Source: Atopsyche davidsoni
Taxonomy: Eukaryota > Arthropoda > Insecta > Trichoptera > Hydrobiosidae
Direction of reading: 5' to 3'
Length of the DNA stretch: 64,000 nt
Assembly: GCA_022113835.1 (NCBI GenBank)
Contig: JAILWY010000016.1
Span: forward strand, 7,905,501-7,969,500
A model generated the notes under the pieces. The model had not been told where the DNA came from, searched no databases, and saw only the letters and a program-made list of their open reading frames with translations. Positions within the stretch are counted from its first letter, which is position 1. Every line of letters begins with the position of its first letter. A program made the position numbers and the translations under genes. Shown here piece by piece: positions 1-13,189 of this stretch.

Positions 1-225
1 CGGGGGAGGTCTATTTGTTCTACGAGTCCCCGTAACGCCCCACTGCATATCTGCCAAGGCTCTTCGTTGCATCAACACGAGTTCCTGATGGCGAAGACCC
101 GTTCCGCTAGATTTGATGGCCCCACAAGCGAGCTGACGCGGAGGAGATGGGCGCCTGAGCATCATGAGGTCATTTCTGGAGATTGTTGACATACTGGAGA
201 GGCCACCTTGTCTGCCATGAAACAT
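1..225 (-). CDS. Candidate partial coding exon running off the left edge (unrecognised protein)
   Basis: On the minus strand one frame is open from position 258 to position 1, bounded upstream by a TAG at 261-259. It has an ATG at 225-223 and runs about 75 codons without a stop before leaving the window. The stretch is clearly GC-richer than the DNA to its right. The peptide begins MFHGRQGGLSS and contains LMMLRRPSPPRQLACG and a run rich in Gln and Arg. I see no signal peptide, membrane segment or familiar domain. A possible splice acceptor on the minus strand, ending TTTCATGGCAG, lies just inside the open frame, so the true exon may start near 211 rather than at the ATG. A plus-strand frame is also open from 1 to about 189, so the coding strand is not certain. 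It could equally be a conserved non-coding island. Confidence 0.35.
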   Translation of the reverse strand, partial: MFHGRQGGLSSMSTISRNDLMMLRRPSPPRQLACGAIKSSGTGLRHQELVLMQRRALADMQWGVTGTRRTNRPPP

Positions 226-258
226 GCTTGCTTTGTGTAAAATGTTATCACAGAGCAA

Positions 259-3200
259 CTATTCATTTTGCTACAAAACTTCATTTTTTTATGATAGGTA
301 CTTTTAATAAATTGTGTTTTTATGCATTATGTTACATTTAAAGAATACATGAAACTTCTACTAACGTTCATTTAAACACTTTACTTGAACGACAATTATT
401 GATTGTGTATTTCTATTTACAAAAACAATTAATAAAAGCAAAATAAGTATAAGGTAAAAAATAGTCCTAACCTTGTCACAAAATACAGCCGATAATTTTA
501 TTTTATATTGAGCAACAACTTATTAAGACTAGAAAATATACTTGCACATGGCAAAAAAAATATGCATTAGCATAGCATATTATCATCTTAATTATTATAA
601 TTTTGTGTCTTTTTATTTATATCGATACAGAAAATTGGCACATAATACAAAAGCTAATTTTGGCATAATTTATTGAACAGTTATTGCGAAAAATTAAATA
701 AATCACACGTAGACTACACGTGCCATTGATGTTAATATAAATACGTAAATAAAAATAGCCATCTCTATTTTTTGGACAGCAATCGTAAATAACTGACAGT
801 CTCTTATCACAATAATGGCTAAAAAAAAAACTCTCTACATATCAACCGGTGCGACTCAAAGTATTGAAATACCGCCACGAATATTACGCAAGAGGCTAAA
901 AGAGACTCAAAGCCTTGTTTATGTGACTCTTTAATAAAATATCTGCAAATAACTGGAGTGTGTTGGAGTCGCACTCTAGTTTTTTCCTCCGTTCCAGAGT
1001 ATACATCACACATTAAGCTTATCGCAGTCAAAGAGATTACTGCCTCTCGGGGAATCCCCGGGGTAATGTAAGATTTCGGTTGCTAGGCGACCGGGTCACG
1101 TGGCCGGCCACTGGGAAAATATGAAAATGGCTGAGGTCTATGATTCGTGGGCTAGATAAATATTACCTATCCTAACATTGCATAGATAAATACACAATAC
1201 GAGTATCACCTTAACGAGTGGCTCAATTTTCGTTTTAATAGACAAACTGAGTGCTTAGTATCATATTTTTAATACCAACATATATTTCTATAATAATTAT
1301 AAAAAAGGTGTTTTTTAATATATATTTTTTTACTCTCAAATAGAAAAAAACACTTTCAATTATACCATAATTAAGATTATGAGTTCTTCAATGTAATTAT
1401 ATTTATATATATTTTTATGTAAAAGATCTGTCTATCCGTCTTTCTCAAATTAAGTATTCATTAGATTCGCGTAACGTTACACAGATTGACCACTCTACTT
1501 ATCACATACATCTAAATAAAAAAATAAAAATATTCTAATCATTAAAAACTTTAAATCTTACCAGATGCATAATTTTTATTTATATTAATTCGACGCCAGA
1601 TTTATACTGATATTTTATTTTCACTTATTATAAACCTTTCCAATCAAAATCAGACTACAATGCTGCTTTACAAAATTCTATTTAGATCTGCTTTAGTGAA
1701 CGACTCTGAATAAGATGTTACGTGCGTAGAAAGAATTGTTCGTAATCTTCCACTAATACTTCTTAGCTGTAATTCTTATTTAAGGAACTTTATATCCTAC
1801 CCTAAAGTCGATTCCTGGCTTTGGAAAACTCTATATGAAACTGGCAATATTTCTAAAAAAAGAAATTCTCAACCATGAGTTTATAAAACTGGGTCAGAAA
1901 AAAAACGAAGCGACTTTTAAGAAAAACCTCTAAATAAAATGCACGCGGAATTCTGTTTGAGGTGTAGTTTTTTGGAGGCATAATTACACGAGCTTTCGTG
2001 GTCATTTTGTAAAGTGATGAGCTTTCGACACCAAACTTGGCGTAAATGAATATGCGGTTAGTTCTTTTGGAACTTCAAAAAATATTAATGTGGTTCTTAA
2101 ACGAGACTCTGTAGAAACATACAAAAAATGTATTTTTATAAATAAGCAAAGTAAACAAAAATATTTTTTAATTATTTAAAACATGTTGGTGTTTGAAAAT
2201 TACTAATACACGTGTAATTTTTTTAGAATCTATTGAAAAAAAGGTCTTTATTATCTGAAATTAAGGCAAAGGATCTGCATTTATTCATCATTTAAGTATC
2301 ACTAAAAAAATGATAGAGATGTTAGAAAGATGAAGTTAAGAAAAAATGGCATTAAATTATGTTTTCTATATAAATTGATAACATTTTACATATACCGATG
2401 CGCAAAAAAAGGTAAAATAGTAATACTACATTATCAGACTGATCAATTCTTGGGGTCCAAAAATAACTTTATTTTTATATACTTCAGAAAATATCATGTC
2501 TTTTAGAACCCTCGCTCTCCAAGACCACCCTTTTTGGGCAAAAAGAGACCCAGTTTTCCAATCCTCATTTGGATCTTTTTGAACAGATCCAAGTTGGGTT
2601 TTTGATCGGACTTTGTAGACCAGGAAACTTTGTTATATTGTGTCGATATTTGATATCGGTTTTTGGGAGATGATTCTGATTGTTGCCCACACTATGAAGA
2701 TATTTTCCATTTTATTCATATTTTTACAATGAAGCATAAAAATATAACAATTTTTTTTTTTAATATTTATATTTTGGTTGAAAAACTGGCAGGCGCAAGA
2801 GTATTACTGCTCAATAAACTAATATATTGTGAAGAAAAAAAACTTTTGAAATATAAAATGATCAACATGTACCACAGATTGCGATAAATTGGCATCTAAA
2901 TTCACGGCCGCGACGTTATACACATTATTTCTTATCCCCCAGTTTTTTAGTTTTTTGGTTGCGTAACAGACAACAAATGTTTTTTTTTAAATAATAATGG
3001 CAGAAAGTTTATTTGTATGCAATAATAGCACTCCATGTTAAAAAAAAATACGTTAATTCATGAGCTTCTAACGACGGTTTCCTAAAAATACACGTAAAAC
3101 GATTATTAAAAAACACACAACTTACTTACAAGCAAGTAATCAAAACTGTTTGAGCGTAATGAATATTCTAAGTGTCAATAAAAGTAAGAAATAGAAAATT

Positions 3201-5850
3201 GAATGGAACACCTGCCGTATCGATGCTTTAGTTACGATATCCATAAACGGTCATGGTGATTTGCGTCAAATTGAAAAAACGACCTCAAGTGGTATTTTAT
3301 GCAGCGCAGTTAAATTTAACACAGGTCACCCTATTTTTAAATCACGCTATGAAAAATACAGTCTGTAATAAATGTATACAATTAATTTTATGACCTATTT
3401 CATAAGGTTAACCGTATGCAATTTGAAACATATTCATTGCATGTTCGGGCGACCAGTGCAACATGTCAACGGATATTTGCATTATAAAGGCATTTTAACT
3501 GCTGCCGTAAAAAAATGGAGTAATAAACAATCTTAGTATAACTAGAGTTTTAAAAGATATAGCATTAGTTTTTAAAGCGACACTCTCAAGATACAATCAG
3601 ACTCGTATTAAAATCATGACCAATTTAAAAGCTCCACTAGACTTGAAAAAAAAAGCTGAACTCTGTAAAAATTAAAATAACAGGCAAAACTACGCGGAAT
3701 CATAACTCATTTATTAGTACAATTTATCATGAATATCATTAATCGTTAGGCTTTTATTAATTCAGGTAGATTTTTTTGTGAAAATTTGTCACCCTTTTAA
3801 ATTTAATCACTGAATAATTTTAAATGATTGGAGATTAAAATTCAGTATCTTAAAACGACGTTAAAAATCGTAGTTGTAATCAATTATTAAAATTTAACGC
3901 AGGCTATAAATTTGGTCTGCTTCATTTATCATCCTAATAGCATAACAGAGCCCGTTAAGGTTTTTAATATTCTAAGACAAATAAGATGACTAAAACTTTT
4001 GCTGGTAATAGAATTTATTTTTGATAAATTACTTAACTTTATTTTATTTTAATAAAACTACACATTCATTATATTAAAACCTCTGTTGGTTTTATAAACT
4101 TTAAACATTGTAAACACTTGTATTTATTATTGTTAAAATTAAAATAATAATCCACTGTCGTCATTACATACTCCTTAGAATATAAAATTTCGGAATCAAT
4201 TTCAGTTGATTTATTTATTTTACATTGATTGATGCAGAATATTTTTAAATAAAAATTAAACCACTTGAATATTAAACTGAAGAGTTGTACGATAAAAAAC
4301 CATTAACTTGTAAAATAATATAAGTTAAGAAAATTGACAATATTGTTTGATGAACTAGTTCAATACATTAAATGTTAATTGTAAAATATGAAAAATAATT
4401 GAATCTATTCAAAAAAAATAACGAAATCAATTTTTTAAAGTTATTTTCTACTTGGACTAACTACTAATAAGGTAACTAGAGTAATTAATACACTAGAGAA
4501 GTATTTTTGGATTAATTCTAGATAATTTAATTAAAATTTATATTAACTGTCGCAGCCAGACGCTTTTGCATTAGAGAAAGGAAGAGAAGCCTAATTTTAT
4601 CACATTGGCTAGACGGGTTCGTGAATAATATTTTTATGAAGAATATTCACCCTTCATGTCAGGCTTCTAAGGCTTGGTTTTCATAATTTTCTAGTAATAT
4701 TTTTTATCGGTTGAAAATGAGCTACATTGTTCTTAAAAGAACATCTAGTTATTTTTAATATTATCAAACTTATCTAAAATGTTTTTTCCAAATTTCTTAG
4801 ACTTCTTGTACAATTTATTAAAAGGCTTATATTTGTTACCAAACATATTTTGTATTTATTTCAAACTTTTAAATAATAACTGAGACATTTAGAGTTACAT
4901 TATGATGATGAAGGAGTTTACTTAAATAATATTAAAATAACCAATTCCATAAAATCCGATATCAAGACTATATAACCTTTTACTTATTATAGAACATGCT
5001 GTCATAAATATTATCAACAAGTATATTGCTTTTTAACTGAGCGAAATATTCGAAACCGACGTGCATACTATTTATTAAAACATTTACTTAGTTTCTATCA
5101 ATCATCTTGGGTGAAGGGAGGGGAAGGTTTCATTAATTAAAAAATAAAATATAAACAAAGTTGTACTAACGAGCTACGCACCTCGTAACAGAACTGAACA
5201 AAATCAATACAAAAACCGCGGAGTTGGTTTAATTCAAAGGACGCACGATGTTCACATACCGTTTAAATAGAATTTATGGAGGAACCCTAACATAAATCCC
5301 ATTAAATCGGACGTTTTTAGAGGAAAAAATATATTTTTCACATATTGCTTAATTTTTCATGTATTGTCAATTCGCTGTTTTTGTCAACATAAGTTTGTGT
5401 TAGAGCTTATACAGCATGTTTTATAAATATTCTAACATATTTACCAGCCAAAATAAATACACTTTGTTAAATTCAATTATATTATACCGTTTTATTGTTT
5501 TTAGTTCAAATTATCAAGCAAGTAGTAAAGATGTGGACTTATCGAAAGATTGTTTCTTTTTTATTCCAAGTATTTTTTAGCATACAAAGTTTATTTGTTA
5601 TTAAGATTTGATAAAACCAAAAATTGTTAAAATTTAAGTAAAAATTTCTCATTTTCATCCGACCAACGAACCATAAACGAAACATCTTTTTCGAGGCCCA
5701 GTTTGCACAAAAAGTTTATCTATGAGGTACAATTTTGTATTTTTACTGGTGTGAAATTATAAGATGCAAACTGACGTTTATGAAGTTCTAATCAATGATT
5801 AAACAACGTGCATGTAAACCCATTATGTATCAAATTTAACTTTGATGCGA
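259..5850. other. AT-rich non-coding stretch
   Basis: Long A and T runs and dense stops in all frames. The only compositional break is a short GC-rich patch at about 1040-1120, which contains CTCGGGGAATCCCCGGGG and GTCACGTGGCCGGCCAC, the latter including an E-box CACGTG. The short open frames here look random. I recognised no gene, RNA or transposon. Confidence 0.7.
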
Positions 5851-5852
5851 CT

Positions 5853-6180
5853 TCACCGGCGTTGAGATGGAGCACACAGGCTCAGCATATCATAACTTAG
5901 ATCGAAATAGATTAATTACAAGTATCGCAGTCATTACCATAAAATTTCGGTGGCATCAGCTCTGCATATCAAAACCTCATACTCTCAACCGTATATTCGC
6001 ATCACGAAGCGAGATTACCTTGGGGCGCGGAGCATGTACAGGCTCTATACACATTAGATGTATGCGATACAGACCGACAGCCCCTATCCTATACAGGCGC
6101 GGCCTTCTGCCGGGTACCTACATGGATCACGTTTAAAAGCTCAGCCTATAAGGCGCTGAAACAACAGAGCTGCTTCATTT
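5853..6180. promoter_or_regulatory. GC-richer, CpG-containing unique island (possible regulatory element)
   Basis: A roughly 330-bp block of balanced composition in AT-rich flanks. A plus-strand frame is open for 89 codons from 5867, but the peptide shows no domain, and the base composition alone would explain an open frame. A conserved non-coding element is the likelier reading. No promoter motif was identified. Confidence 0.25.
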
Positions 6181-7142
6181 AGAAACATATATTCTGAATG
6201 AGTACAGTTCAGTGGTATTGAACAAACTTTCGAAACTTATGATATGATATTTTTTCTTTTTTTGTAAAGATATTTTATCTTGAGTTTCAGCTATAAGTGT
6301 CACATACTGAACTGTCTGTAAAACTCTACATTGGGTTATATTGATTTATTAGAAAATATATTTTAAAAAAACAGGTGTTATGTCTAAACCTAGATCCAAG
6401 TTTTTGAAAGCTTTATTCAAAATTAGTTCATCGGCGGTAAAGTAGACTCATTATCATTAATATAATTACAACTATTTTTCAGCCACTTTATAATAGATTA
6501 ATATTGCCAATAAAAAAGTATTAATAATATTATATAAAAAACCAACAATTCAAAATGATTAGATATTCGTATTTTTTACATCAAAGTCGTATTACTTTAA
6601 AATAAGTTAAAAAGCTGCAAAGGTAGTACAAGTAACGCATAGCGTGAAATTTCTTTTTTATGTGAAAGCTTTCCGCGCTGTGCGGGTTTCCTACATCAGG
6701 CGCTTTTGTTGTTGGCAAACAAGAAGTAACTCTATACGTTCATAAGCTTTGAATCTGAGATGTTTTCGACTAAAAATACTACCTGCTATTTTCAGCTCCT
6801 ACAATATATCACTTTTAAAAATTAGTTACAGTCAAATAAAAAGAGATACTCTTTTTAGTATATTTATACAGAGCTGCTGGATTACTCTTTTGTTTTTTAT
6901 AAATATTATACGAAACTCTTAATAACATGTTTAAGATAATGTATTTTAATTTTTTTGGGATTGTGGATTAATAATTACATAAAAAAAATATTGCGCATGA
7001 TTCGCCGAAATATAAAAATGACAATTGTTTTTAACTACTCTTTGTAGGCCAGATAGGCGGCAAACAGAATTCACGTATTTATATTTCATTCTGGTATGCA
7101 TGACTATCTGCAAACATTACAGCTTGAATCTTTCTTTGCAGA

Positions 7143-7177
7143 GGGGCTTGGGGTGGGGCGGGTCGGGGGCGAGGGGG
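7143..7177 (+). other. G-quadruplex-type G-rich tract
   Basis: Six runs of three to six G separated by one to three bases (GGGG, GGGG, GGGG, GGG, GGGGG, GGGGGG) lie within 35 bp. This easily meets the usual G4 pattern on the plus strand. It sits inside a GC-rich island (about 7135-7240) that also carries GCGCCCCACTTCCCGGC. Whether it folds or acts in transcription is unknown. Confidence 0.6.
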
Positions 7178-7606
7178 GATGCGGCAGGTGGGCGGTAAAA
7201 ACACTCCCGCGCCCCACTTCCCGGCAGCACACAGGTAGGGGATGAATTTTTAAGATTTTGCAGAGATTCCGGGATTTTATAAGGAATTATGTTACAGTTT
7301 ACGCACTCTTATTGAATCGTGTGATTAAATTTTCTTTTAAAAAACCTTCGTCCCTGTCGACTGCGATAAAGGGCGCTCGATTTAATTTCATTAGAACTAA
7401 GTAAAGTAAGCGCTATATTTTATCAAATATTAAAAATGTGGACATATTAATTTTTTAATCATAATATTTCAAGTTACACAAGCGCTTGTTATTTTTCAAA
7501 AAAAAAAAAAATTAACTAGAAAACTGATTCCATATAGCAATGCACGAAAAACCCCATACGCACATGTACATAATAAACATGTGTATTATATAAAAATACG
7601 TCACAA

Positions 7607-7614
7607 TGACGTCA
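7607..7614. promoter_or_regulatory. Full palindromic CRE-type site TGACGTCA
   Basis: A perfect TGACGTCA, the classic CREB/ATF bZIP site, in the context ACAATGACGTCACTCG. A half-site ACGTCAC lies a few bases upstream. It is a motif match only. Confidence 0.3.
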
Positions 7615-10600
7615 CTCGCATGGTTTTCGAGCCAAGTTCGCCAAATATTTTAAAAGTCATGCTGGCGTTTTTTTCGGATTTTCTTTTAGCGCATATTCGC
7701 GTTTAGTTTGGAAATTTCCCTTGCCAGGTACGTGTTATCTTCTTAGTGTCATGTTAGTGCACCCGCTTGAAAGTCAAGGGACGTGACCAATTTGCGGTTA
7801 CAGCCCGGATGCTATTCCGTGCCATCTTACAAGGATATGAATATTTTATTATCTTAAAGCAATTTTTTTTTACAAAATTTAAAAAAAAACTACATCTTTA
7901 TATCGCACCGCATTTAATTAAAACTTAATAAAATTATTAAATTAATTTCAAATTAACTGTTATGTCATTCTTGTCTTCACGATAAATAATGTTACAATAG
8001 ATTTATATAAATATATATACATATATTATTATTAGAGGTAAGACGTCACCTAATAGCTGATATTTCCGGATAGTTGTCGTGCTTTGTTTTATCCTTATGT
8101 CAAGCAAAGCAAATAAAAACGAGTACGATCGTCTATAAATTTAAATATCGGACGTTATCACCAGGACAATAAAAAAACTAAAATAGCCATTCAAATCCGA
8201 GATAAAACAGTAACGGTGTATGTTAGAAATAAAACCGAGCCTGACTCGCAACTTCGTAGTACATGACCTTCCGCGGCGATTGTTCAAAACTAAAATAAAA
8301 ATGGATTCTTTGTTACGACTTTGTTTGACGTGGCATTTTTATTTGTAACAAAGGAAATGGGGTAACCTAATACTATTTAAAAACAGACTTTTGTGCGGCG
8401 CTGTGTTAAGAATTCACGGGTAGCATCAAGCTCGCGGTATAGAATTCGTTACAGATATCACTCACAATTTACATAACTGTAATCGACAGAAATTATTCAA
8501 AAGTATAAAGAGTGGTTTAAATAAAAAGCATCGTTTATTTTGTAAACATTATAAATTTGTTTAAGGTTTAAAAATATTTTAGTAAAAATTTTATACTTGG
8601 TACAACGAAAAATTGTACTCCAGTCAAAGAAATTACTACTGAGTGGTTTTTAATATCATAATTTGAAAAACTTTTTATATGAAGATTTTTGGCCTACAAT
8701 GGAAAACTACAGATACACTTTCCATAAAAAATAAAGATCGTAAATATATAATAGATATCGTTTTCATATTTTCAATATTTTAAACTTTAGTTCATGAATG
8801 ATTTCAACGCTGTAGATGGGTGTGTTATTTTTCGTGATTAAATATTTTTGAATCATTCAAAATATTGCTTTAGACGAAGCTTGTCAACAAATTTTTATCA
8901 CTGTAGCTACAAGCAAAATGTGAAAAAAATTCCGTAGGTTTAATGATAAAATAGTCCAATATAAACACACTGCACCACTCGGGACAAAGTTTTTCCCAAG
9001 CCGGGACAGAGAAGTGTATGCAAAGTTTGCACGTTATGCCATGAGCTACGACCAAAGTTGCCACTATCGGCAGTGTAACAGGTTAGAAAAGTTGGTCGAG
9101 ACGTGGGAAGGAAATACACATTACAGACGTTCTCACCGCTTACGTTTATTTTAAACGAACATATTTCACTGCACTTCATTACTTAACATTTGAAAGCCTT
9201 TTCAGTAGAGCAAGCTTGTATTTGAACAGTGCCTGTATGTTTCATTATAGGTGAAAATGAATTCAAGGCACGCAAAGTTTTAAAGATCAATACTGAAAAT
9301 AAAACACTGTATAATTGCAATCTGATACAAAATTTATAATAATTGCAGTAACCAAATTATTTGCCGTTGTTTGCTTTAAAATAATATCAGGTATAAACTC
9401 GCTACTTGAAAATAATATTTTTATAGTATGGAAGTTACATTAACTGAAATAATGAAACAAATTGATTAATAAATCGAAAATAAAAAAACGGACATACTGA
9501 TTTAAGAAGAGTAAAAAATATTACACGTATCACTTTATTGAACTCCTGGACTGCGAAAAGCGATTCTACGAAATTATCGAAACGGAAAATTTAAATTAGA
9601 TATCATTCAAATATATTTTGAATTGTTTTTTGCAACAAATTTTTTTATTTTATAGAGGAATCTTCACCCTCAGTGAGGTTAACCACCAATTTATTATTGA
9701 CTTTCATTGCGATTCTTTCTTTCCCCCAAAACCAATATTACCAATATTCTCATCCTTCTTATATTTTATTTCGCTTTTAGACCTTTTTTATTTAGTGTAG
9801 ATTTAACACATTAAATAATTGCAAATACGAGAGAACAATAAATGAAGTCTTTTTATTAAATGTTATAAGGAAGATTTTTTTTTTCGATTCTGTCGATGAA
9901 TGTAACGATTGTTACATTCCGTTAATTTTGATTGTTGTGCTTCATAAACCAGATCAAACAATACCATTGAATCATTTATTCGATAACGTCCAACGGCTTT
10001 GTGATGCAAGCTTGGTGATGTATAGACGACCCATTCTAATATATTATAGGTGTAGGTATACCATCATACCCCTATGGTTTATCGCTGTATATTTATCACT
10101 AGGTAGGCAATGATGATAGGCTTGAATGATGGGACGGGGATGATAAGCGATAGCTTCTATCTCTGAGAATGGAGGTGCAATGAAGAGTAGCTATTGAATT
10201 TAACTACGTGTTTTTTTTTAATAAATTTAAGTAAACTATTATTTAATAATAATAAAAATATTTTTGCATTAACAAAGTTAAAAAAAACCGCAATTTCTTT
10301 TTGAATCTTTTTCGTAATATTCAGCGTTATCTGTATAAATCATTGAACCAATATTATTATATATATATATATTAGCCTTAATGCAAAATATATTTAATCG
10401 CATAAATAAGATTGTGATTCAGATAAAATTGTATTTACATTCATTATATGTAGATTACTCCCCAAGATGTAGGCAGTTCATAAAAGTTTATCTTAAATGG
10501 CAGTATACAAGAAAAAAGACACCGTATCTCTATGAATTAGAGAAAACAGGTCAAGAATATATTTCACCTGATGAAAGCGCAGAAGGCAGGAAAAATGGTA

Positions 10601-11180
10601 TATAAGTATTCAACTGAGTCTTACATTCGCAATATTTATCATACCCCTCGTAAGTGAATCATTCAGCAATAGAAAAAAAGCTGCAACAGTCGCTCGTTTT
10701 TAAATTATTGTTTTTTTGCTATTACTAATATAAAAAAATCTTCTGTGCGTTAATTGCTTGTTTTTTTTGTTGTTGTTGCAAATATATGTTTTTTGAATGA
10801 AATGAGACAAGAAAGAAAGCCGTCGCTTCAGATTATATAAATATTGATCAGTGCTTGTATCAAGGGTTACTGTTTTGTGCGGTAACGATGATTGTTTCAG
10901 TCGTAAATAAAGTAACCAACACTCGAGAGCTCGGCTGCGGGGGCTCCCGGCGTCCTAAGTTCCATCATTATAAATAATGAGCTACTGAAAATTCATAAGA
11001 CTCGAGATGCTTGTCTCCGGCAGGGTCATACGCAGCGGTCGATTCCGGCGTATTAAAAGCCAAAATTAATCACTCTCTCTGCCCAAAGTAGCACAGTACT
11101 TTAGTCACAGGAAATTGCTAGAAAGAATGCTGAAGATACTTAGTCTCGGAGCTGAATTAAAAATTACACAGTCGTTAACT

Positions 11181-11366
11181 GTTTTGGACTTGAATTATAT
11201 CTTCAAGGTTTTCCGCTTTTAATTTTTTATATTTTGTCTTTGTAAATTGAAATACCTAATATGCTATTAATTAAAAAAAAAACTGAGATACAGATATAAA
11301 ACCCTTATTTGTTGGTTATTCTATTAAATCCTGATGATAGTTTTGGACTTGAATTATATCTTCAAG
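11181..11366 (+). repeat. 27-bp direct repeat pair
   Basis: An identical 27-mer beginning GTTTTGGACTTGAATTATAT occurs at 11181-11207 and 11340-11366, 159 bp apart. The flanks are not alike. Possible origins are a local duplication or target duplications of a decayed insertion, but no terminal repeats were seen in between. Confidence 0.75.
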
Positions 11367-12420
11367 CTCGTGCGTTTAAAATACTAACAAAACTGTTTAT
11401 CAGCTTTTAATTGGTTTAAAATTATCTACATTAAAAAAGCGCTATAAAAAAAACCCTGGAATTAGAAATTTTCACTCTCGCCCCAGACGCTTGACCGTAC
11501 GACATTTAAAATAATTACAAATAAAACTTTTATGCAGTCTTCATAAGCCAATAAAAATAAACAATACAATTACTAGATTGAAAAGCTTGAACTTAATTAC
11601 AAATATGGCTTATTTATAAAAGTGCTTTCACTTTTGAAGAAGTTTGAATAAGCCATCTTAAGCTTAAAACGACCAATACAAAGTCAGTCTGCCATTATTG
11701 GGTATATTCTGATAATCTTCATTTTTTAAGCATTGTCAATCGTTTTTGCAAATACTTGGGAATATTTTTTGTAAAATTTCTTACATTGAGGGTTTGTGTT
11801 TAAAATCATGTTGTGTAATTCATTTTAAGTGATAATTTATTTTAATAAACCTTTTCACTAATTTGCTGATACATTGCAAGGTGAATGATTAAAATATAAC
11901 AAATAAAACTGTGAAGCCATGAAGCATATAACCTATAAAAGCGTATATATTTTCAAAACTCCCATTTATGAAAGCGTTTTGAAATTTTCACTTCATATTG
12001 CATATGAGCCGCATCCTTCCTTGAGTTAAGTTCCTTTGATATAATACATAAATTGATGAAAGCATGAGGAATTGAGTGTTCGTTTACTCTCCACGGCTAA
12101 AATGGAGCTGCTGAATAAATCCATCCCTGATAACCGGGGATTCCCACCTCTTTAATATAAAATCCGGGAGAGAAAAGCTTTACTCCTAAAACCTGAGGTG
12201 GCAAATAAAGAGATTTCAGATCATATTTGGATTGCCTTCAAGATTGAGGCTTTTAAGCAAAATCACTGGCTTTATTAAAAAAAAAAAAAATTATGTAGTT
12301 TTTTTTTACTTTTACACAAAATCATTATTTTATAATTAATTTAAGTGCATTACTAATGATTATGTTTATCATCAATTGCAAAATCAAATTGCAAAAAAAT
12401 AAGGTTTTTTGTAAAATATG

Positions 12421-12428
12421 CTTAAAGG
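12421..12428. repeat. Left 8-bp target-site duplication of the hAT element
   Basis: CTTAAAGG abuts the CAGGAG terminus. The partner CTTTAAGG at 14021-14028 differs at one base, consistent with an old hAT insertion. Confidence 0.7.
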
Positions 12429-12937
12429 CAGGAGTTCCCAACCTTTTTGCACCCAAGAGCACATTCTAAAATGCCGGTCGAGCGGCGGGCACCATATATT
12501 TTTTTAAAGTATATTTATAATTGGACATAGTCAATATACATATAATGCACAAAAATGTTGAATTCCAAAAACATAATTATAAAATATAAAAAATATTGTT
12601 CATATTTTTATGTAAAATAAATAATAAGTAGTGAATAATAGCATAAAAATTCTGGTAATTGGGTCGAGTTGGGGCAAATATGCAACGAATAATTATTTTT
12701 AGCAAAAATAGCAACTTTAAAATGTACATCTATACCTAAGCATTTCAAAAAACTGGTAAGAATACGAAAAATATCAGTTAGGGTCCAGATTAAGTTTATC
12801 AAGATTTTAATGCACCAACAATATTTACTTTAAATTTTAATGTTTTTTTGGCTGATTTTAAAAAAAATTGACCGATCAGAATTGCCAAAATTTGACACTA
12901 TTTCTAAAATAAATTATAAAAAAGAGAAATATCAAAG

Positions 12938-13096
12938 TCAATGTATTCGTTGGTATTGCATTTCATTGACCATTGCTTCGTAATTAGGAAAGTATGAGGA
13001 TATTCCTGCTCGTAAGCAATCATCAAGATCTGTACTTTGGTTCTATGATATTCATTGTTGAAAACAATTGTTCACACAAGTATGTAAAACTGAAAA
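12938..13096 (-). pseudogene. hAT transposase C-terminal remnant (dimerisation region)
   Basis: On the minus strand, 13096 down to about 13022 encodes YLCEQLFSTMNIIEPKYRS before a stop. Immediately downstream, in a shifted frame, 13023-12938 encodes DDCLRAGISSYFPNYEAMV and ends NEMQYQRIH then stop. The order E-LFS-MN-I--KYRS, then DCLR---SSY-PNYE, is the typical C-terminal end of hAT transposases, where the protein dimerises. The frame change and stop between the two halves break the gene. The RNase H-like catalytic core and the BED zinc finger are not recognisable upstream, where the tandem array lies instead. Recognition is by motif order only, but the two adjacent blocks in the right order make it firm. 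Confidence 0.75.
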
Positions 13097-13189
13097 ACGA
13101 TTTAATTTTGTATGCTTCTCTTTTCAAGAATAATTATTTTCGCTTATATTTCACTGTTTAATTATCGTCTTATCCCAAAAATATCCGGT

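Larger units (their letters stand above)
6181..12420. other. Mostly AT-rich non-coding stretch with a few islands
   Basis: Contains a G-rich tract (7143-7177), a CRE-like octamer (7607-7614), a mildly GC-richer segment near 9000-9160, a GC-rich island at about 10915-11080 and a 27-bp direct repeat at 11181 and 11340. Otherwise A/T runs with short random open frames. No gene was recognised. Confidence 0.65.

Noticed and set aside
5867..6136. 89-codon plus-strand open frame
   Set aside because: It coincides with a GC-richer island where stops are rarer, and the peptide has no recognisable domain or hydrophobic core pattern.
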